The notes below the pieces were generated by a model, which was not told the DNA's origin, did no database searches, and worked only from the letters and a program-made list of their open reading frames with translations. Shown here piece by piece: positions 50,539 to 64,000 of a stretch of DNA of 64,000 nucleotides; positions within the stretch are counted from its first letter, which is position 1, and each line of letters starts with the position of its first letter. This stretch comes from Patagioenas fasciata (Eukaryota; Chordata; Aves; Columbiformes; Columbidae): positions 54,796,398 through 54,860,397 of the forward strand of contig NC_092521.1 of the NCBI RefSeq assembly GCF_037038585.1, in the 5' to 3' direction. Made by a program: the position numbers and the translations under genes.

Positions 50539-51599
50539 GTGAGCATCGCCCGCGGAACCCGGCCTTGGCGGGTCCCCGCCCGGGAAGGGGACGGGGGAGT
50601 CAGCGGTAGCGGCGCAGCCCCCTGCTCCCCGGGACTGCGGGGTCCGCACTAGGGGTGGCGAGTGGATTCGCGCAGCCTGAGTTCCCCCTCGCCCAGCGCC
50701 GTCGTCGGAACAAATGCCCAATTTCACCCGAGGGACAGAAACAGAGGCAGGGAGAGGCACCCAGGAGCCTCGGCGCTGCCCCGAAAAGCGGAGCCGTGGC
50801 ACGGCTTAAGGATAGATAAGGGACTTAAGCGTGTGGTTACGGTTGTCTGCAAAAGCCGTATTTGTAAGGCTGGATGAACGTAGTCCGGTGCAACATGTAC
50901 TGAGGCAATGTTACGTTTGGTTATCGTAGTGGCAGCTTAGCAATCTCCAACTCCTCCGAAAACACCACAAACACTCTACTGGTTAACAAGACTTCGCTTT
51001 CCAGGAACTGTTTTTGTCAATATCACCCTTTAAAAAAAAGCCAAACCTGCTTCCCTCATGTGATGTGGAAAGGATGACAACGTTATATTGTCTGTTTATT
51101 GTATTACTATATCACTGGAAAGTGAAGCCACTCTTTGTGAAGTACTAATAGAATAACAATAGCAGCAATAAAACGTGTCATTGCATCCTCTTGGAGGTAG
51201 AAAAGTACATCTATGTGCATTCATCCTTGGAGAAACAGAGAAGCTAAATTCAGGCATGCTCTGAGCAGGGTTGACCTGCAGGAACTTTTAGTTGGACTTG
51301 CACTTACCATCTGATCTTTTGGCACAGCAAAGAGGCTACATTCATAAAGATCTATAAATAAGATAAACTGAGATAATCATGTAACTGCAGCTACTGTACC
51401 ATTTGACTCTGCTGCTGGTGAGAACAATCTTTGTTCCCTGGTTTTGTAAACACCCTGTTGCCAAGCAAAATTACTGTGGAAATCCACTGAAGTTTTGTTC
51501 AGATGAGGACTAGAGTTCGGTATAACCTTGGAACTGAGGAGGGTGGTAAAGATACAGACTGGGCTTGCTAACGGGTTTTGGTTGAGGGACAAGAAACAA

Positions 51600-52350
51600 T
51601 GTTCATCATAGCAAGAGGTTAACAGCAGGGGTGCTGCAAAGTTCTTTGCTGGGTCTGGTGCTGCTTAATGAACTGGAAAAAGGAACGAACAATGATACAG
51701 CAAAATTTTCAGATTACATTAAGGGGTTTTTTTATTAAGCCAAATCCAGCAAAGACCAGATAGAACTTGATTTTAGACTTAATGCCCAAGGAATGAGTGA
51801 AAAATGAAGGCAGATGATGGGGAAATAAATCTAAATATTGCAAATTTGAAGCACTCAGAAGAAAGACTGAGTATGCACTTTTCTGGGTTTAAAATCTGTT
51901 GTGTTAACTTGGGAACATAATGAGAAAAGGAACAGTGAAAATCTCCACTCAGCGTGAAACTACAGGGAAAAATTATGTCAGATTTCAGTGAGAACTGACC
52001 ATAGAATAACAAAATATTTTAATATTTTATAGACCTGTAGCTGTTACACAGATCAGTGGGTGTACCTGAAATACTGTGGGCATTGCTGGTCATCTAGAAA
52101 AGGATGATACAGAACTAGAGCAATAAAAGTTATTGCCACATAGCAAAGCACTCATTGGATGGAAAACTCTGGAGTATGTTTAGGGAAGTGTAATAGTCTA
52201 TAAAAAATAAGCAGCATGGAGAACCTTTATCAGAGGCTTCCGTTATACTTGACAGCCCAGAAACAAGAGGAGATGTAATGAAATTAGATTTCATAATAGG
52301 AATTGCTTTTAAGAGTAGGTAAACTGGCATTTCTATTAGAAGTCACGGAG
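51600..52350 (+). mobile_element. Ancient CR1/L3-like LINE fragment
   Basis: In order, and in sense, the stretch recalls LINE ORF2: 'ctttgctgggtctggtgctg' (the QGSVLGPLLF region), 'cagcaaaattttcagattac' (the KFADD region), 'ctgtgggcattgctggtcat' with 'aaaaggatgatacagaacta' (the QFWSP...LE region), and 'aacaagaggagatgtaatga'. It is full of frameshifts and stops, so it is a very old copy. Borders are approximate. Confidence 0.6.
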
Positions 52351-54498
52351 GCCAAAAGCCCGGGAGCATTTCTTTGCATTACAGGATTTGCACAATTATA
52401 GTACTGAAACTTTACCCCATTATGAAGAATCTGTTAAGCATCCTGTTTCATATTGAAGGTAGTTTGTAACTGTGGGAAACAAAATTTTTAAAAAAAGCTT
52501 TTGTGAATTGTTGAGGACTGATCACCATTTGTCCCAACTTAGGGACTTTCTGACCACAGGACCTGATTGACATTGGCAAGTCCTAGGTAAAGAAATTTGT
52601 TCTACATAATTTCAAAATTCTCACACTGTGCAACAGTGTCTTCAGGGCTTTTACCTTGATGTTTTCATCATCTACAGCAATTGTGTCCCACCCTTCCTTG
52701 ATTTGGACTACAAGTATTTCTGAGACCAGTAGGATAATACAGACTGCTTTCTTGGGGCTCTGTGTCTCAGCTGACTTCCAGTGGAAGCCATGAGCTCACA
52801 GTGTCACCTTTTCTGAGGGTCATGAGTACATGGTCTGTCTGCTCTCCTTGGCCACCTGGGTGCATGAAGTCTTAGCAGTTCTGCTCCTCTCTTGAAATCG
52901 TTGGAATCCTCCCAGTGATGCAAAAGTTATCAGGAGAATTCCCAAACTTCATTTTCCTTTCTAAGGAAACCTCTAAAAACTTTCTGCAAATTGAAACAAC
53001 AGCACTGTGGGATTTGTTTACTTGTGGGTTTGTTCCTTGTGTTTCTTACAACACACTTCTCTTGGTTGGTATCAGAGCAAGCCATGTTCTTTTTTTACTG
53101 GAGGGGGCTAAAGGATAACAGGGAAGCTGTCAGCTGTAAGTAGGCAAATTATTAGATAAATCCCAGAAGAAGCTGCTGATTTCTTGAGTGTGGCCATATG
53201 CCAAATTTTGTAGCTTTCAGCGCTCCTTATCCCTTCCTGCTGGATTAAAGCCCATTTCAGGGAAATCTATCTTTCACATAAAAAAGGTCTTTCTCATATC
53301 TTTCATGAGTCTGGAATATAGAGCATAGTGTGTATACATATACATACATCATATACATAGACTTAGTGCTAAAGATAACTGGCAATTAAAGGGCTACTAA
53401 GAGAAACAAAACAAACACAATTGTTTATTTTAATTTCTACTCTAGAAGTGCTAGAAGGTCTCCCAGATTGCTCCATGGAAGCCTTTCCAGAGCAAACTGC
53501 TGATGCTGCAAACGTCTCAGACTTCATATACTATGAGCCAAATCTCAACCTTCTGTCAAGTTATCACCTTATATATTTTCTGGGACTGTGATTTTACCAT
53601 AGGTGAGACTTAGACTCCAGCAGTGGCCAACTATCTGTGAAGTTCAGCTTGTAGATGAAGTGGTTGAGGCAAAGTGTTTTCACTAGAAAGTGTTTCTTTT
53701 ACTGCCTCTGTGAAATTTCATCATTAATTTCAGTTTCATGTATTTCTTGCGTAACTTTATTTCAGCTGCCTATGGGCAGCACTGTTATACCACAGCAGCA
53801 TTTTAAAGGTATCACTTATGTATTGAGGTGTACGAGAGAAATTATGTAGTAGTGGTTGGCTTTGTGGAGCCAGGAGGTCATCGGTATGTGCTAGTAGAAG
53901 GTAAAATTTTAGTTATTGCTAGCCAGTCCTGTTAGTATTAATAATAGCAAAATATGGCCCACACAAGCGGTTATTTTCGGGATTACTTTAGTCTCCAGCA
54001 GAGAGAAGTATGATGCACTATGTGAGTCCTGGGAAACTTTGACAGAAGCTCTTTGTTGTGTAGATCCCTCTGAAGGATGAGGGATCCTAAGAAAGAGGGC
54101 CCAAAATGTAGCAACAGAAAATGTTCTTGCTTTATCTTGGCCAAAGTTTGATACAGACTGCTTTCGTTAAATAAATGTGCTCACAAAAACAGCAGTGGTA
54201 TTTTAGTCATGACACATGCCCTTTTTTCCTTTATGTCCTTCATGGCCACAATGTGAAAGCAGCATCCTGCATGAGGCATAACACTTCATACAGCTCCTCT
54301 GCTGTGCTTTACTGGGCCTTCTCTTTGTACACATGCTGGTGTAAGTTCAACATGCCAGAAATGCTGCTACAGTGTGGGCTAGCACAAAAATACATTCTAA
54401 GCTGTCTTGGATTTATTAGATAAGCATCTTGTTTATCTTGTTTTGTCTTTTTTCTTTCTATGTTTATTTTTATCTGTGTCATGTGCTGGATATAAATT

Positions 54499-54528
54499 GA
54501 ATAAGGGGCCACTCCAGGCCCCTTATTC
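54499..54528. repeat. Perfect inverted repeat, 12-bp stem, 6-base loop
   Basis: GAATAAGGGGCC (54499-54510), loop actcca, then GGCCCCTTATTC (54517-54528). The arms pair perfectly, half of them by G-C. It would form a stable hairpin in RNA of either strand. No run of T follows it, and no known RNA family is recognised. Confidence 0.95.
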
Positions 54529-55839
54529 CAGTCTGATAACATATAGAGGATGTTCGTTTTTGTTTAAAATCACAGTGCGTGTCATATGAGGTTACATTGT
54601 AATTCTTGGCTCCCTTGAAACTGTAGATCTTTGAGTCTGTAGGCTTGAGATGAACTCATGAGGAGTAATAGCACTGTTTCTTTTATTAACCTGCAGGGAG
54701 TTGTGTACGTCAAAGAGTTTTGCAGAGCAAAAATGATGCGAACTGATGAGACCAATTTTTTTCCGTTTAGTGAGGGTTACCGGGGTTGGCAAAACAAAGC
54801 TTGTCCCCTCATCTCTGCTTGACGTGCTGCTTTGCCACCTGGTGACTGCTGGTCCCAAAGAGAACGGAGGTGATAACCCTGCCTGGGGCACAAAACCCGT
54901 GCAGTGGCTCAGCCAGAGGGACAATCAGCTGCCAGAGGGAAATGTCTCTTTGGGGAAGAATAGCCCAGCCCCAGCTGTGTCCCTGTCAACCCCTGCACAG
55001 GCTGAAGGGGATTAGCTGCGTGATGCACCAGGCGATAGTTTTCCTTGGTGGCCCTCAGTGGATGATATCAGTGTTGTACCAGGCAGGTGACTGCTTGAAG
55101 GGCTTCAGCCGCCCCAGTCAAGGAAGCATTTAGAAACAATACTGGGGTAAATGCTTGAATGAAACAGAAAAGCTGCCAGATGCTGCTCTTGTTCTTGGAT
55201 CCTGCCAACTTAAACCAGCCCTGAAGTCAACAGGTGCAACGCGGTCCTACGGTTTTTCAGTTCTCTTCTTGTTTTGTGCATAAGCTTCAGGCAATGTTGG
55301 ATCAGTGCATGACTGATCAAGTAGTTTGTTTTGAGAGCTAATCAATAACATCAGGGGCCCAGGGACCTTAGGTTTGTTAGCGTATTTTGCAAGAGCCGGA
55401 AATAATGGTTGTTGCTTTCTTCTCAACCAAAAGCCTTTTAGAGCATATTTATCTCTACTGCATCACTGCTGTAAAGTGATATGGGGGATGTGTTTATTCC
55501 TTAGCAGCAGCAGAGTCTCCCACGTAAAGACAGTTTGAGATATTTAAAATATGAAAACAGAGATTACGTAAAATCACAGTTCATGAATCTTAGATTTATC
55601 AACAACTTTCCAGAAGTTCTGGATTCACCAGCACAGTAGCAGCTACCCATTGTCATTTCCACCCCTCCTTCCTTCCTCACTCTCCCCTCATTTCATTTAA
55701 TGTATAATAATAACCTTCTATTTGGAAAAAAATACTGACACAATCTGTAAGAATGACTTTTGGCTAAATTAATAAATACTTACACTTTTTACATAGACAA
55801 TTGAATTTCATCCTTCATTTACATTTGCTTCACAGTTTA

Positions 55840-55899
55840 TTGGTTTTGTATGTTTTTGTCTTCCTATTTTGCAAACGTTTCTAAGGTTGTGTATAACTT
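55840..55899 (+). repeat. 60-bp inverted repeat, left arm
   Basis: This arm is the exact reverse complement of 57640-57699 over all 60 bases. It begins TTGGTTTTGTATG and ends GTGTATAACTT. Outside the arms the similarity stops abruptly on both sides. It lies in MTCL1 intron 1 and has no resemblance to CR1 or to the LTRs in this window. Confidence 0.97.
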
Positions 55900-57639
55900 C
55901 TGGACACTGATGTGTTCTAATTCAATGGAGCCTAAAGATCTTAAGTTTGGTAATATATGTAATTGTAAATGCATAGTAATGGATTCAGTACCCATACGTC
56001 TTTTATGCTATTTTCTGCATGAAATTGCTCTGTAATAGTAATTTCCAAAATTTTTTTCTTTTGTTTTTACTTATGGTTGGGTTCCAGTTTTTAGTTTCTG
56101 TTCACACTCTGAATTAAGAACTTTTTCTGTATTAGCCAGTCATTCAACTCAGTGAGGGTAGATCAGCAGGCTGACCTAGACGCAGCTGGTGCTGATGGCT
56201 CTATCTCTGTCTTTATATGCAATTTAGGGGTCTTATTTTGAACTGTATTTAGTCTGGTCCCTTGAAAGAAACATCTGCATCGTGCATGTGTTTTACAGTT
56301 GTCCAGAGGAGTCAAGAGTAATGAAGCACATTTAGTGCACCCTCGGAGTGTAGGTCTCTATTTTATTTCAGAAGGAATGCAGTTGTTGTGTGCTCTGTGG
56401 GGTGTAGGAGTGCACAGTCGTTGAGGCTGATTGGAAAATTTACTTTCAAACCTCATTATGGATTTCAACCATACTGGTTGGGTAGACACAGTCCATGAGT
56501 TGTGCAAGTATTCCTGGTCGTTTCAATGGGAATGACTCAGTGTAATAGCTGCATGGCCTGACTCTTTTTCTCCCTTTGTTTTTTGTTTTTCAAGAATCCT
56601 AAGCAAGGCATATTCCTGTAATTTACCCTTAATTATACTTAAATTAAATCAATAATAAACAAGCATGACATCAGTAAAGGTATTAATGAGATAATGGCTT
56701 TTCTCCTGACAGGCAAGTCTTCAATTTGCACAGTGCAGACATGAAATGACACCATCAGTATGTATTTGGGCTACACAGCAATGTAAACTGCACACAGGCT
56801 TTTTCTCTTTCAGCCAATTCGCCTTGGCTTGGCACACTGACATGGCAACAAGGAATCCTAATTCACTTGCTTTTGCACTGAAGTCTAGGGGGATCCTGCA
56901 GATGGAACAGCTATTTATGTGTGTCCCTGTGTTTATACAGCCACTGCATGAATCTCAGATGAGTGATCCCTATTAGACCCTAAGTGGCTGGCCTTAGGAA
57001 GTCATTTGGGCCAAGTACCTGAAACCATATGTGGTTAGACTCAGGGACAACTTGGATTTCTACTGCAATTTTGGAAAGAGCTGCCAGTTTGGAAGTTTTG
57101 GTTGTTTTTTTTTTGTTTTCCGTGTACTTCCATTTGTTCTTTCTAATGACCAGGATGACATCTGGAAAGCAAAGCAGTTTAGCTTTTTCCTAAACAATAT
57201 GGTTTCTTCCAGGACTCTCTGCCTGATGCTGTTCTTACTGAAGGTAATAGCATAACTACCATTAAATTAAAAGGGGTCAAGAGGAAGCTCTCATCCCCTA
57301 CAGGAATGTACAGCAAAGTGAAGCTTCTTATGCTGGCACTTAACCTTCAAATTTTGGTCGCCACTTTAGGATCCTGGAGTAGGTCCTCCCTGTTTAAGAA
57401 AGGGAGCAGGTTCTCCATTTTTTAGGTGTACAAAGGATGGCTGCTTTCTTACTTGTTGGTTTTAATTACTCTTAAGTGCCTATTTTGATTTTTTTTTTTT
57501 TTTTCAGTTTTACAATATTAAAGTCCATGGAATAAAACTCAGCACCTCTTGAGAAAAGAGTTCTAATTCTCACTCTCAATAATAGTAATAAGAACAATAC
57601 ATTTTAATGAGGTTGGGAATTGGGTTTATGTGTCTGTTT

Positions 57640-57699
57640 AAGTTATACACAACCTTAGAAACGTTTGCAAAATAGGAAGACAAAAACATACAAAACCAA
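57640..57699 (-). repeat. 60-bp inverted repeat, right arm
   Basis: The exact reverse complement of 55840-55899, beginning AAGTTATACAC and ending CATACAAAACCAA. 1,740 bases lie between the arms. The outer flanks show no shared target-site duplication (left ...cagttta, right agcatct...), and I see no transposase in the spacer. It is therefore not a clear DNA transposon, though a decayed foldback element cannot be excluded. Confidence 0.97.
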
Positions 57700-57795
57700 A
57701 GCATCTTTTTTTGCAAACTACTGAGTTTGGGATTTTCAAGGTTCTGACTTTGCTGCTTTTACCTTTGATTTCTCTAATGACTGATATATATTCCT

Positions 57796-57821
57796 CTAAA
57801 GTGGTAGGATTACCACTTTAG
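57796..57821. repeat. Perfect inverted repeat, 11-bp stem, 4-base loop
   Basis: CTAAAGTGGTA, loop ggat, TACCACTTTAG. A tight perfect hairpin about 100 bases after the right arm of the 60-bp inverted repeat. Confidence 0.95.
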
Positions 57822-60682
57822 TAAGTAGGACCATCATAGTTTCAGTTGTAATTTCCACTTCCTCGGGTCTCTAGCTTAGCTTCTGTTTGCTGTGCACACA
57901 GGAGTTTAGAAGAAGAGTTTAAGCTGTCCTGGTTTTGTAGGTGTGATTGTAACAGCTGTGAGTTGAGAGATGCTAACACAAGGTTTCAGCGTCTATGGCA
58001 GAATCACAAGTACCTACCAAGGAGAATAAGCTGTTAGAAGCTGGAAGCATCTACACCCTTGCCACTGGTTTTGTGGCCTGTGTCGAGAGCAAGATTATGT
58101 CTTTAGTGTAAACTGTCCTATTTGGGTTTTTCCTCCCTTTTGAACAGACTTTGTAGGTCCGAGCCTCAGGCATTGCAGTAATACAGCAGAAAGTGGGCTG
58201 ATGCTGTGTACAGCCCATACGGGGAAGTTTCTGCTCCTTCTCCTGTCAAAATTGTTTGTGCTGTCACTGTGTTTGCATGTATGTTGCTGTGTTTAAAAGC
58301 TCATCCAAAGGATGCTATATTCCTAAATACAAGGGGTCAGGACAAAGTCTGGTTTTTTAATATGAAAGTTTTGGGAGTAGAAAAGAAAGTAAGTGTGGAA
58401 AAGAAGCTCAATTCAGTAAAAACAAAACTGAGACTTTCAAAGTATAGGTTTCTTGATACGACCCCATATTTTAGTTTATCTGTAAAATTACACTACAGAA
58501 AAGTGAACTGTGAACCAAAATCAGACGCAAGAATAGAAAAAAAATCACAGACTTGCAAGGTTAGAGTTGTGATATTAAGTGAGATGAAGAAAACTTCAGT
58601 TTTCCTGGAAGTAAAAGACAGACCCATCTACTGAAATACAGCTCATGCTAATGCTCGCAGCTCTTCAGGGAACTTCTTTGGTGGGAGGAAAGACATTGGA
58701 TTCAAGTCTCCAATGGAGACACAGTGACTCTTGAGACTGGGGGAGCTCCCCATGCCCGCGGTGAGGATTTGAAAATATTCAGTTTCAATGGCATGATTGT
58801 TTCAGGGACTTGGTTGTTTAAAATGATGTGAGTTTCACTTTCCAAATTTGGTTGTAATAAATGTTTTGAAGTCAAATATTGTGGATTATTTGTCTTTAGA
58901 AGCTGACTAGATTTAGTAATTCAAAAACCTGATACAGATAAGAAGCAAGTTTAAAAGATGAGCAATAACATTATAATTGCTCTTTGCAGACCACTTAGTA
59001 CATAAAAGCCATTGCTTAGTTCTTGAAGTATAAACATCAGATTGTAAACTAGATCCCATTAATTTAGTGATGACAGATGTTTTCCTTTATTGTGGATTTG
59101 TTTTTCAAAATTCTCAGTTTACAACCAAACTATTAATCTAACTTAACATTAGCATTCTGAAGATGAAATTAAAAAGTTAATCGAGCTTAAATCTAGTTGA
59201 GGTAGATTCATCTCCTGAGTCTGCAGACAGCCCTGAGCAATAACTCTGGTCCTGTTCATTCCAGAGGGCTATATTAGCTCTGACAGGTAAAGAGTGTAGT
59301 TTTAGTGTGATTATTTTAGCCAAAATACCTAGTTAATATACAGGTAATGCAAAATTATATTCCTTCTCTTAGCTTCAAAAGCCACAGCTCCTCTCTAACC
59401 ATTTTCTAAGACCTTGGCTTTTTTTTTTCTGCATCTCTATCTTTACTGGGTAAACTTTTAGTTTACCTCTTGTAAGCCTCTATAAATGTGAATCGTACTG
59501 AAAATGTGTGTACATTACAAAGAAAAACAGGCCTCCTCCCCAGTTCACTCAAGCATATAGTATTATATTTTCCTTTTAAAAAAATATCAGTCACTCATCA
59601 AATCTTCACTAGTGTTTTAGCTCTAAACTGGCCTGAGTATTTGGCCGTACCCTGAGAAGGGGTAGGTACGGCCTGGACTGTGAATTGTTTTGGAAGAATT
59701 CTGCTGGATTTGGTCTGCAGAGCTTGTTTGCTTCCTTGCAGTCTGCTGTTTGTGGTTAATTAATGTATTTGCAACTTCTGAGGATGTCATTGCTGCAAGG
59801 GTAACTTCTGTTACTGTGCCTGCTCTGTTCCTTTTTGGACAGTGTATGGCTCAAGTGTGATCCAGCTCACTGGGCAATAACCCTTTTGCTCCTCCATCCT
59901 CACAAATATCCCGCTCCTGCAGCTGTCCCAGGGAGAATGTGGGGCAGGATGCCCCTATAGCAGGAATCTGAATATATTAAGAATGTATAGTGCTATAGTG
60001 GGATTGTGAGAAAATCTGACTGTCCTTTATGAGCATCTAGGGAGAACTGTGATGGAAAAAAGCCTTGCTGCTGAGCCCAGAATGGTCATTTTAGAGATAA
60101 TAAGTCTTGCTCTTACCTAAAATTAGACTTACGCTGTTTCAGCTAACTGAAGTTAAAACACCACTGTCTAAATACTGGAGTTTTTAGTAAGAGTAACACT
60201 ATAATTCAAAAGTAACTGTAACAGTGAGGCTAAAGAAGTTCAACACATCTTGCTTTAGTCATGGCTGTGCTCAGAGGCAAGATCTGTCTCTCATTTCTCA
60301 CTAAAGCTCAAGTGGAGCAAGATAAATACGGGCAGAAACACGACCAGTTAGACCATGGGAAGGGAGAATGGTTGAGAGGGCTATCAAGAGGGATGTAGGT
60401 GGACATGTTCTTGGAGGGAGTGGACAGGGATGGTCCAGGCTGGTGGGGGGCTTTGTCAAGGGAGCTAACACCATAGCACTGTCTTCTCCACCCAATACAA
60501 GTGTGACATACTCTGCAGCCATCCTTGGTATTTCAAATGTCTGTTACAAATCTGAAGTGAGGTGACAGTGCAGCTAGCCCTGGTGCAAGTTCTGCTTGAA
60601 TCTTATTTATGTTTTGCACAGAAAGTTTGGTCTGTGTAATATCAAACTCAATTTTAAAGAAAACAATTTAAAAATTAATAGT

Positions 60683-61342
60683 TCACAGTATCACAGTATG
60701 TTTGGGTTTGGAAGGGACCTCAAAAGATCATCCAGTCCAATCCCCCTGCTGGAGCAGGAACGCCTAGGTGAGGTCGCACAGGAACATGTCCAGGTGGGTT
60801 TTGAATGTCTCCAGGGAAGGAGACTCCACAAACCCCCTGGGCAACCTGTTCCAGTGCTCTGTCACCCTCACTGAGAAGAAGTTTTTTCTCAAATTTAAGT
60901 GGAACCTCTTGTGTTCCAGCTTGATCCCATTACCCCTTGTCCTATCATTGTTTGCCACTGAGAAGAGCCTGGCTCCATCCTCGTGGCACTCACTCTTTAT
61001 ATATTTATGAACATTAATAAGGTCACCCCTCAGTCTCCTCTTCTCCAAGCTAAAGAGACCCAACTCCCTCAGCCTTTCTTTGTAAGGGAGGTGCTCCACT
61101 CCCTTAATCATCTTTGTTGCCCTAGGCTGGACCCTCTCCAGCAGTTCCCTGTCCTTCTTGAACTGAGGGGCCCAGAACTGGACACAATATTCCAGATGGG
61201 GTCTCAACAGGGCAGAGTAGAGGGGAAGGAGGACCTCTCTCGATCTACTAACCACCCCCCTTGTAATACACCTGAGGATGCCATTGGCCTTCCTGGCCAC
61301 AGGGCACATTTTAAATGTACTCCTCCTGACTCTCTCTATTGA
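60683..61342 (-). mobile_element. CR1 LINE, longest copy, ORF2 C-terminus open
   Basis: The plus strand opens with the CR1 end (tcacagtatcacagtatg, tttggaagggacc). The minus strand has a 201-codon open frame (61369-60764) encoding the reverse-transcriptase C-terminus: [60 protein letters not shown] and [20 protein letters not shown]. It is 5'-truncated at about 660 bases, next to a T-run at 61343-61356. It lies antisense in MTCL1 intron 1. The uninterrupted frame suggests a fairly recent insertion. Confidence 0.96.
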
Positions 61343-62162
61343 CTTTTTTTTTTTTTCAACTTTGTTCAAAGTTACTAGAGTCGTAGTTTTCCTCTCACAC
61401 AGTAGTTTAATGGCTTGTACCCCTGAGCTTGGAAGACCTTTATAAGAGTTTTATCTCTGGAGCTTCAGTCATGCACAGATTAAACAAAAGGGAATGACAG
61501 AGCTTATCCTTTTCAGCTGTAAATCTTTAAATCTGACTTTAGACCGCATGTACCGCTCATGGTATGATGTGAAACTGGGACAGTTCATGATTCCCAGAAA
61601 AGAATGACCAGGTAATTCCCATGGGCACAGGTTTTATATTGTCCCTATAGCCCTGTTATTGAAATGTGCATGCACACAGCTGAAACCCACTTTCCCTCAC
61701 ATCCAACCATCTGTCATTAAGCATGTGCATGGTGCTAGGCTCAGATGAGACAGCATTTTCCCATGGAGCAATTTGGTATTTGGCATAAAGATCCATTAAA
61801 ATTTTCAAGTGACAATTTTATTTTTAGGAAGTTCTCATTGTTAAAAAGGCACATAACACAGACATGTTGAGCTACTTGGTTGAGGAGGTTTACAGTAGTC
61901 TAAGCAAAGCAAGGGATCAGGTCAGATAATAGCAAAGTATTACGTACTTATTGTTTTAATTAGGGATGGTGAAAGGAAGGTGTTACCAGTTTCAGGAGAC
62001 AGACAAGCATCTGGTTTGTTTTTAATTATTGAAGCAATTGTAAGAAATATAACAAGTATTCATTAATTTAGTTCAGCATAATTACTCAATGTTGGGATAA
62101 AACTTCTGTTCCTATGACTTCTGGAGCTCCATGTTTCAATTTGTATCACTTCATTAATATGA

Positions 62163-64000
<1,838 letters not shown>

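Larger units (their letters stand above)
49040..50660. promoter_or_regulatory. MTCL1: CpG island over MTCL1 5' UTR and exon 1
   Basis: About 1.6 kb of very GC-rich sequence with dense CG dinucleotides, against an AT-rich background on both sides. It spans the leader, all of coding exon 1 and the first bases of intron 1. The leader includes long purine runs (49321-49368 and 49430-49500). The high G+C keeps all six frames open, which explains the long antisense ORFs. Confidence 0.9.

Noticed and set aside
49398..50802. Very long open frames antisense to and out of frame with MTCL1 exon 1 (up to 463 codons)
   Set aside because: They are produced by the extreme G+C of the CpG island. They are Arg/Gly/Ala/Pro-rich, match nothing, and overlap a well-supported exon.
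57488..57507. Strong splice acceptor (long T-run then CAG)
   Set aside because: No MTCL1-like or other coding sequence follows, and stops soon occur in every frame; probably a cryptic site.
55840..57699. TA-flanked mariner or 8-bp-duplication hAT transposon
   Set aside because: The flanks of the 60-bp arms share neither a TA nor an 8-base duplication, and no transposase remnant is visible between them.
60764..61369. 201-codon minus-strand frame as a host gene
   Set aside because: Its motifs are those of CR1 ORF2, and the 3' end carries the CR1 terminal repeat.

Overview
This window is vertebrate nuclear DNA, almost certainly from a bird. The 3' ends of CR1 LINEs recur, with their short terminal repeat and the typical 'ggttggaa' start on the reverse strand. 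Avian retroviral solo LTRs are also present. Coding exons are few and short, with GT/AG introns and long AT-rich spacers. The two genes are the neighbours RAB12 and MTCL1, both on the + strand, the same order and orientation as on human chromosome 18p11. The species cannot be fixed from the sequence; the LTR at 2.8 kb is of a type I associate with birds other than chicken.

Region by region: 1-7535 is the end of RAB12 intron 1 (exon 1, with the P-loop, lies upstream). 7536-18114 holds the last five coding exons of RAB12 (7536-7596, 15681-15819, 16366-16455, 17425-17529, 18001-18114), all joining in frame. From 18115 there is a 3' UTR with several possible poly(A) signals up to about 20.1 kb. 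About 20.1-48.9 kb is intergenic, with old and young CR1 pieces, a probable second solo LTR, and a large two-phase purine pentanucleotide repeat at 43.2-43.5 kb. 48.98-50.66 kb is the MTCL1 promoter and CpG island with coding exon 1 (49672-50538). 50539-62243 is MTCL1 intron 1. 62244-62468 is exon 2, which continues the coiled coil in frame, and the rest is intron 2.

RAB12 is a small Rab GTPase of endosomal and recycling traffic. MTCL1 is a microtubule crosslinking coiled-coil protein. They are neighbours; nothing here shows that they act together.

No new multi-gene system is visible. The most unusual structure is a perfect 60-bp inverted repeat whose arms (55840-55899 and 57640-57699) lie 1.74 kb apart inside MTCL1 intron 1. 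Next are the AAGGG/AAAGG tract at 43.2 kb, a perfect 12-bp-stem hairpin at 54.5 kb, a short upstream ORF in the MTCL1 leader, and an in-frame ATG pair just before MTCL1 exon 2 that could serve an alternative first exon.
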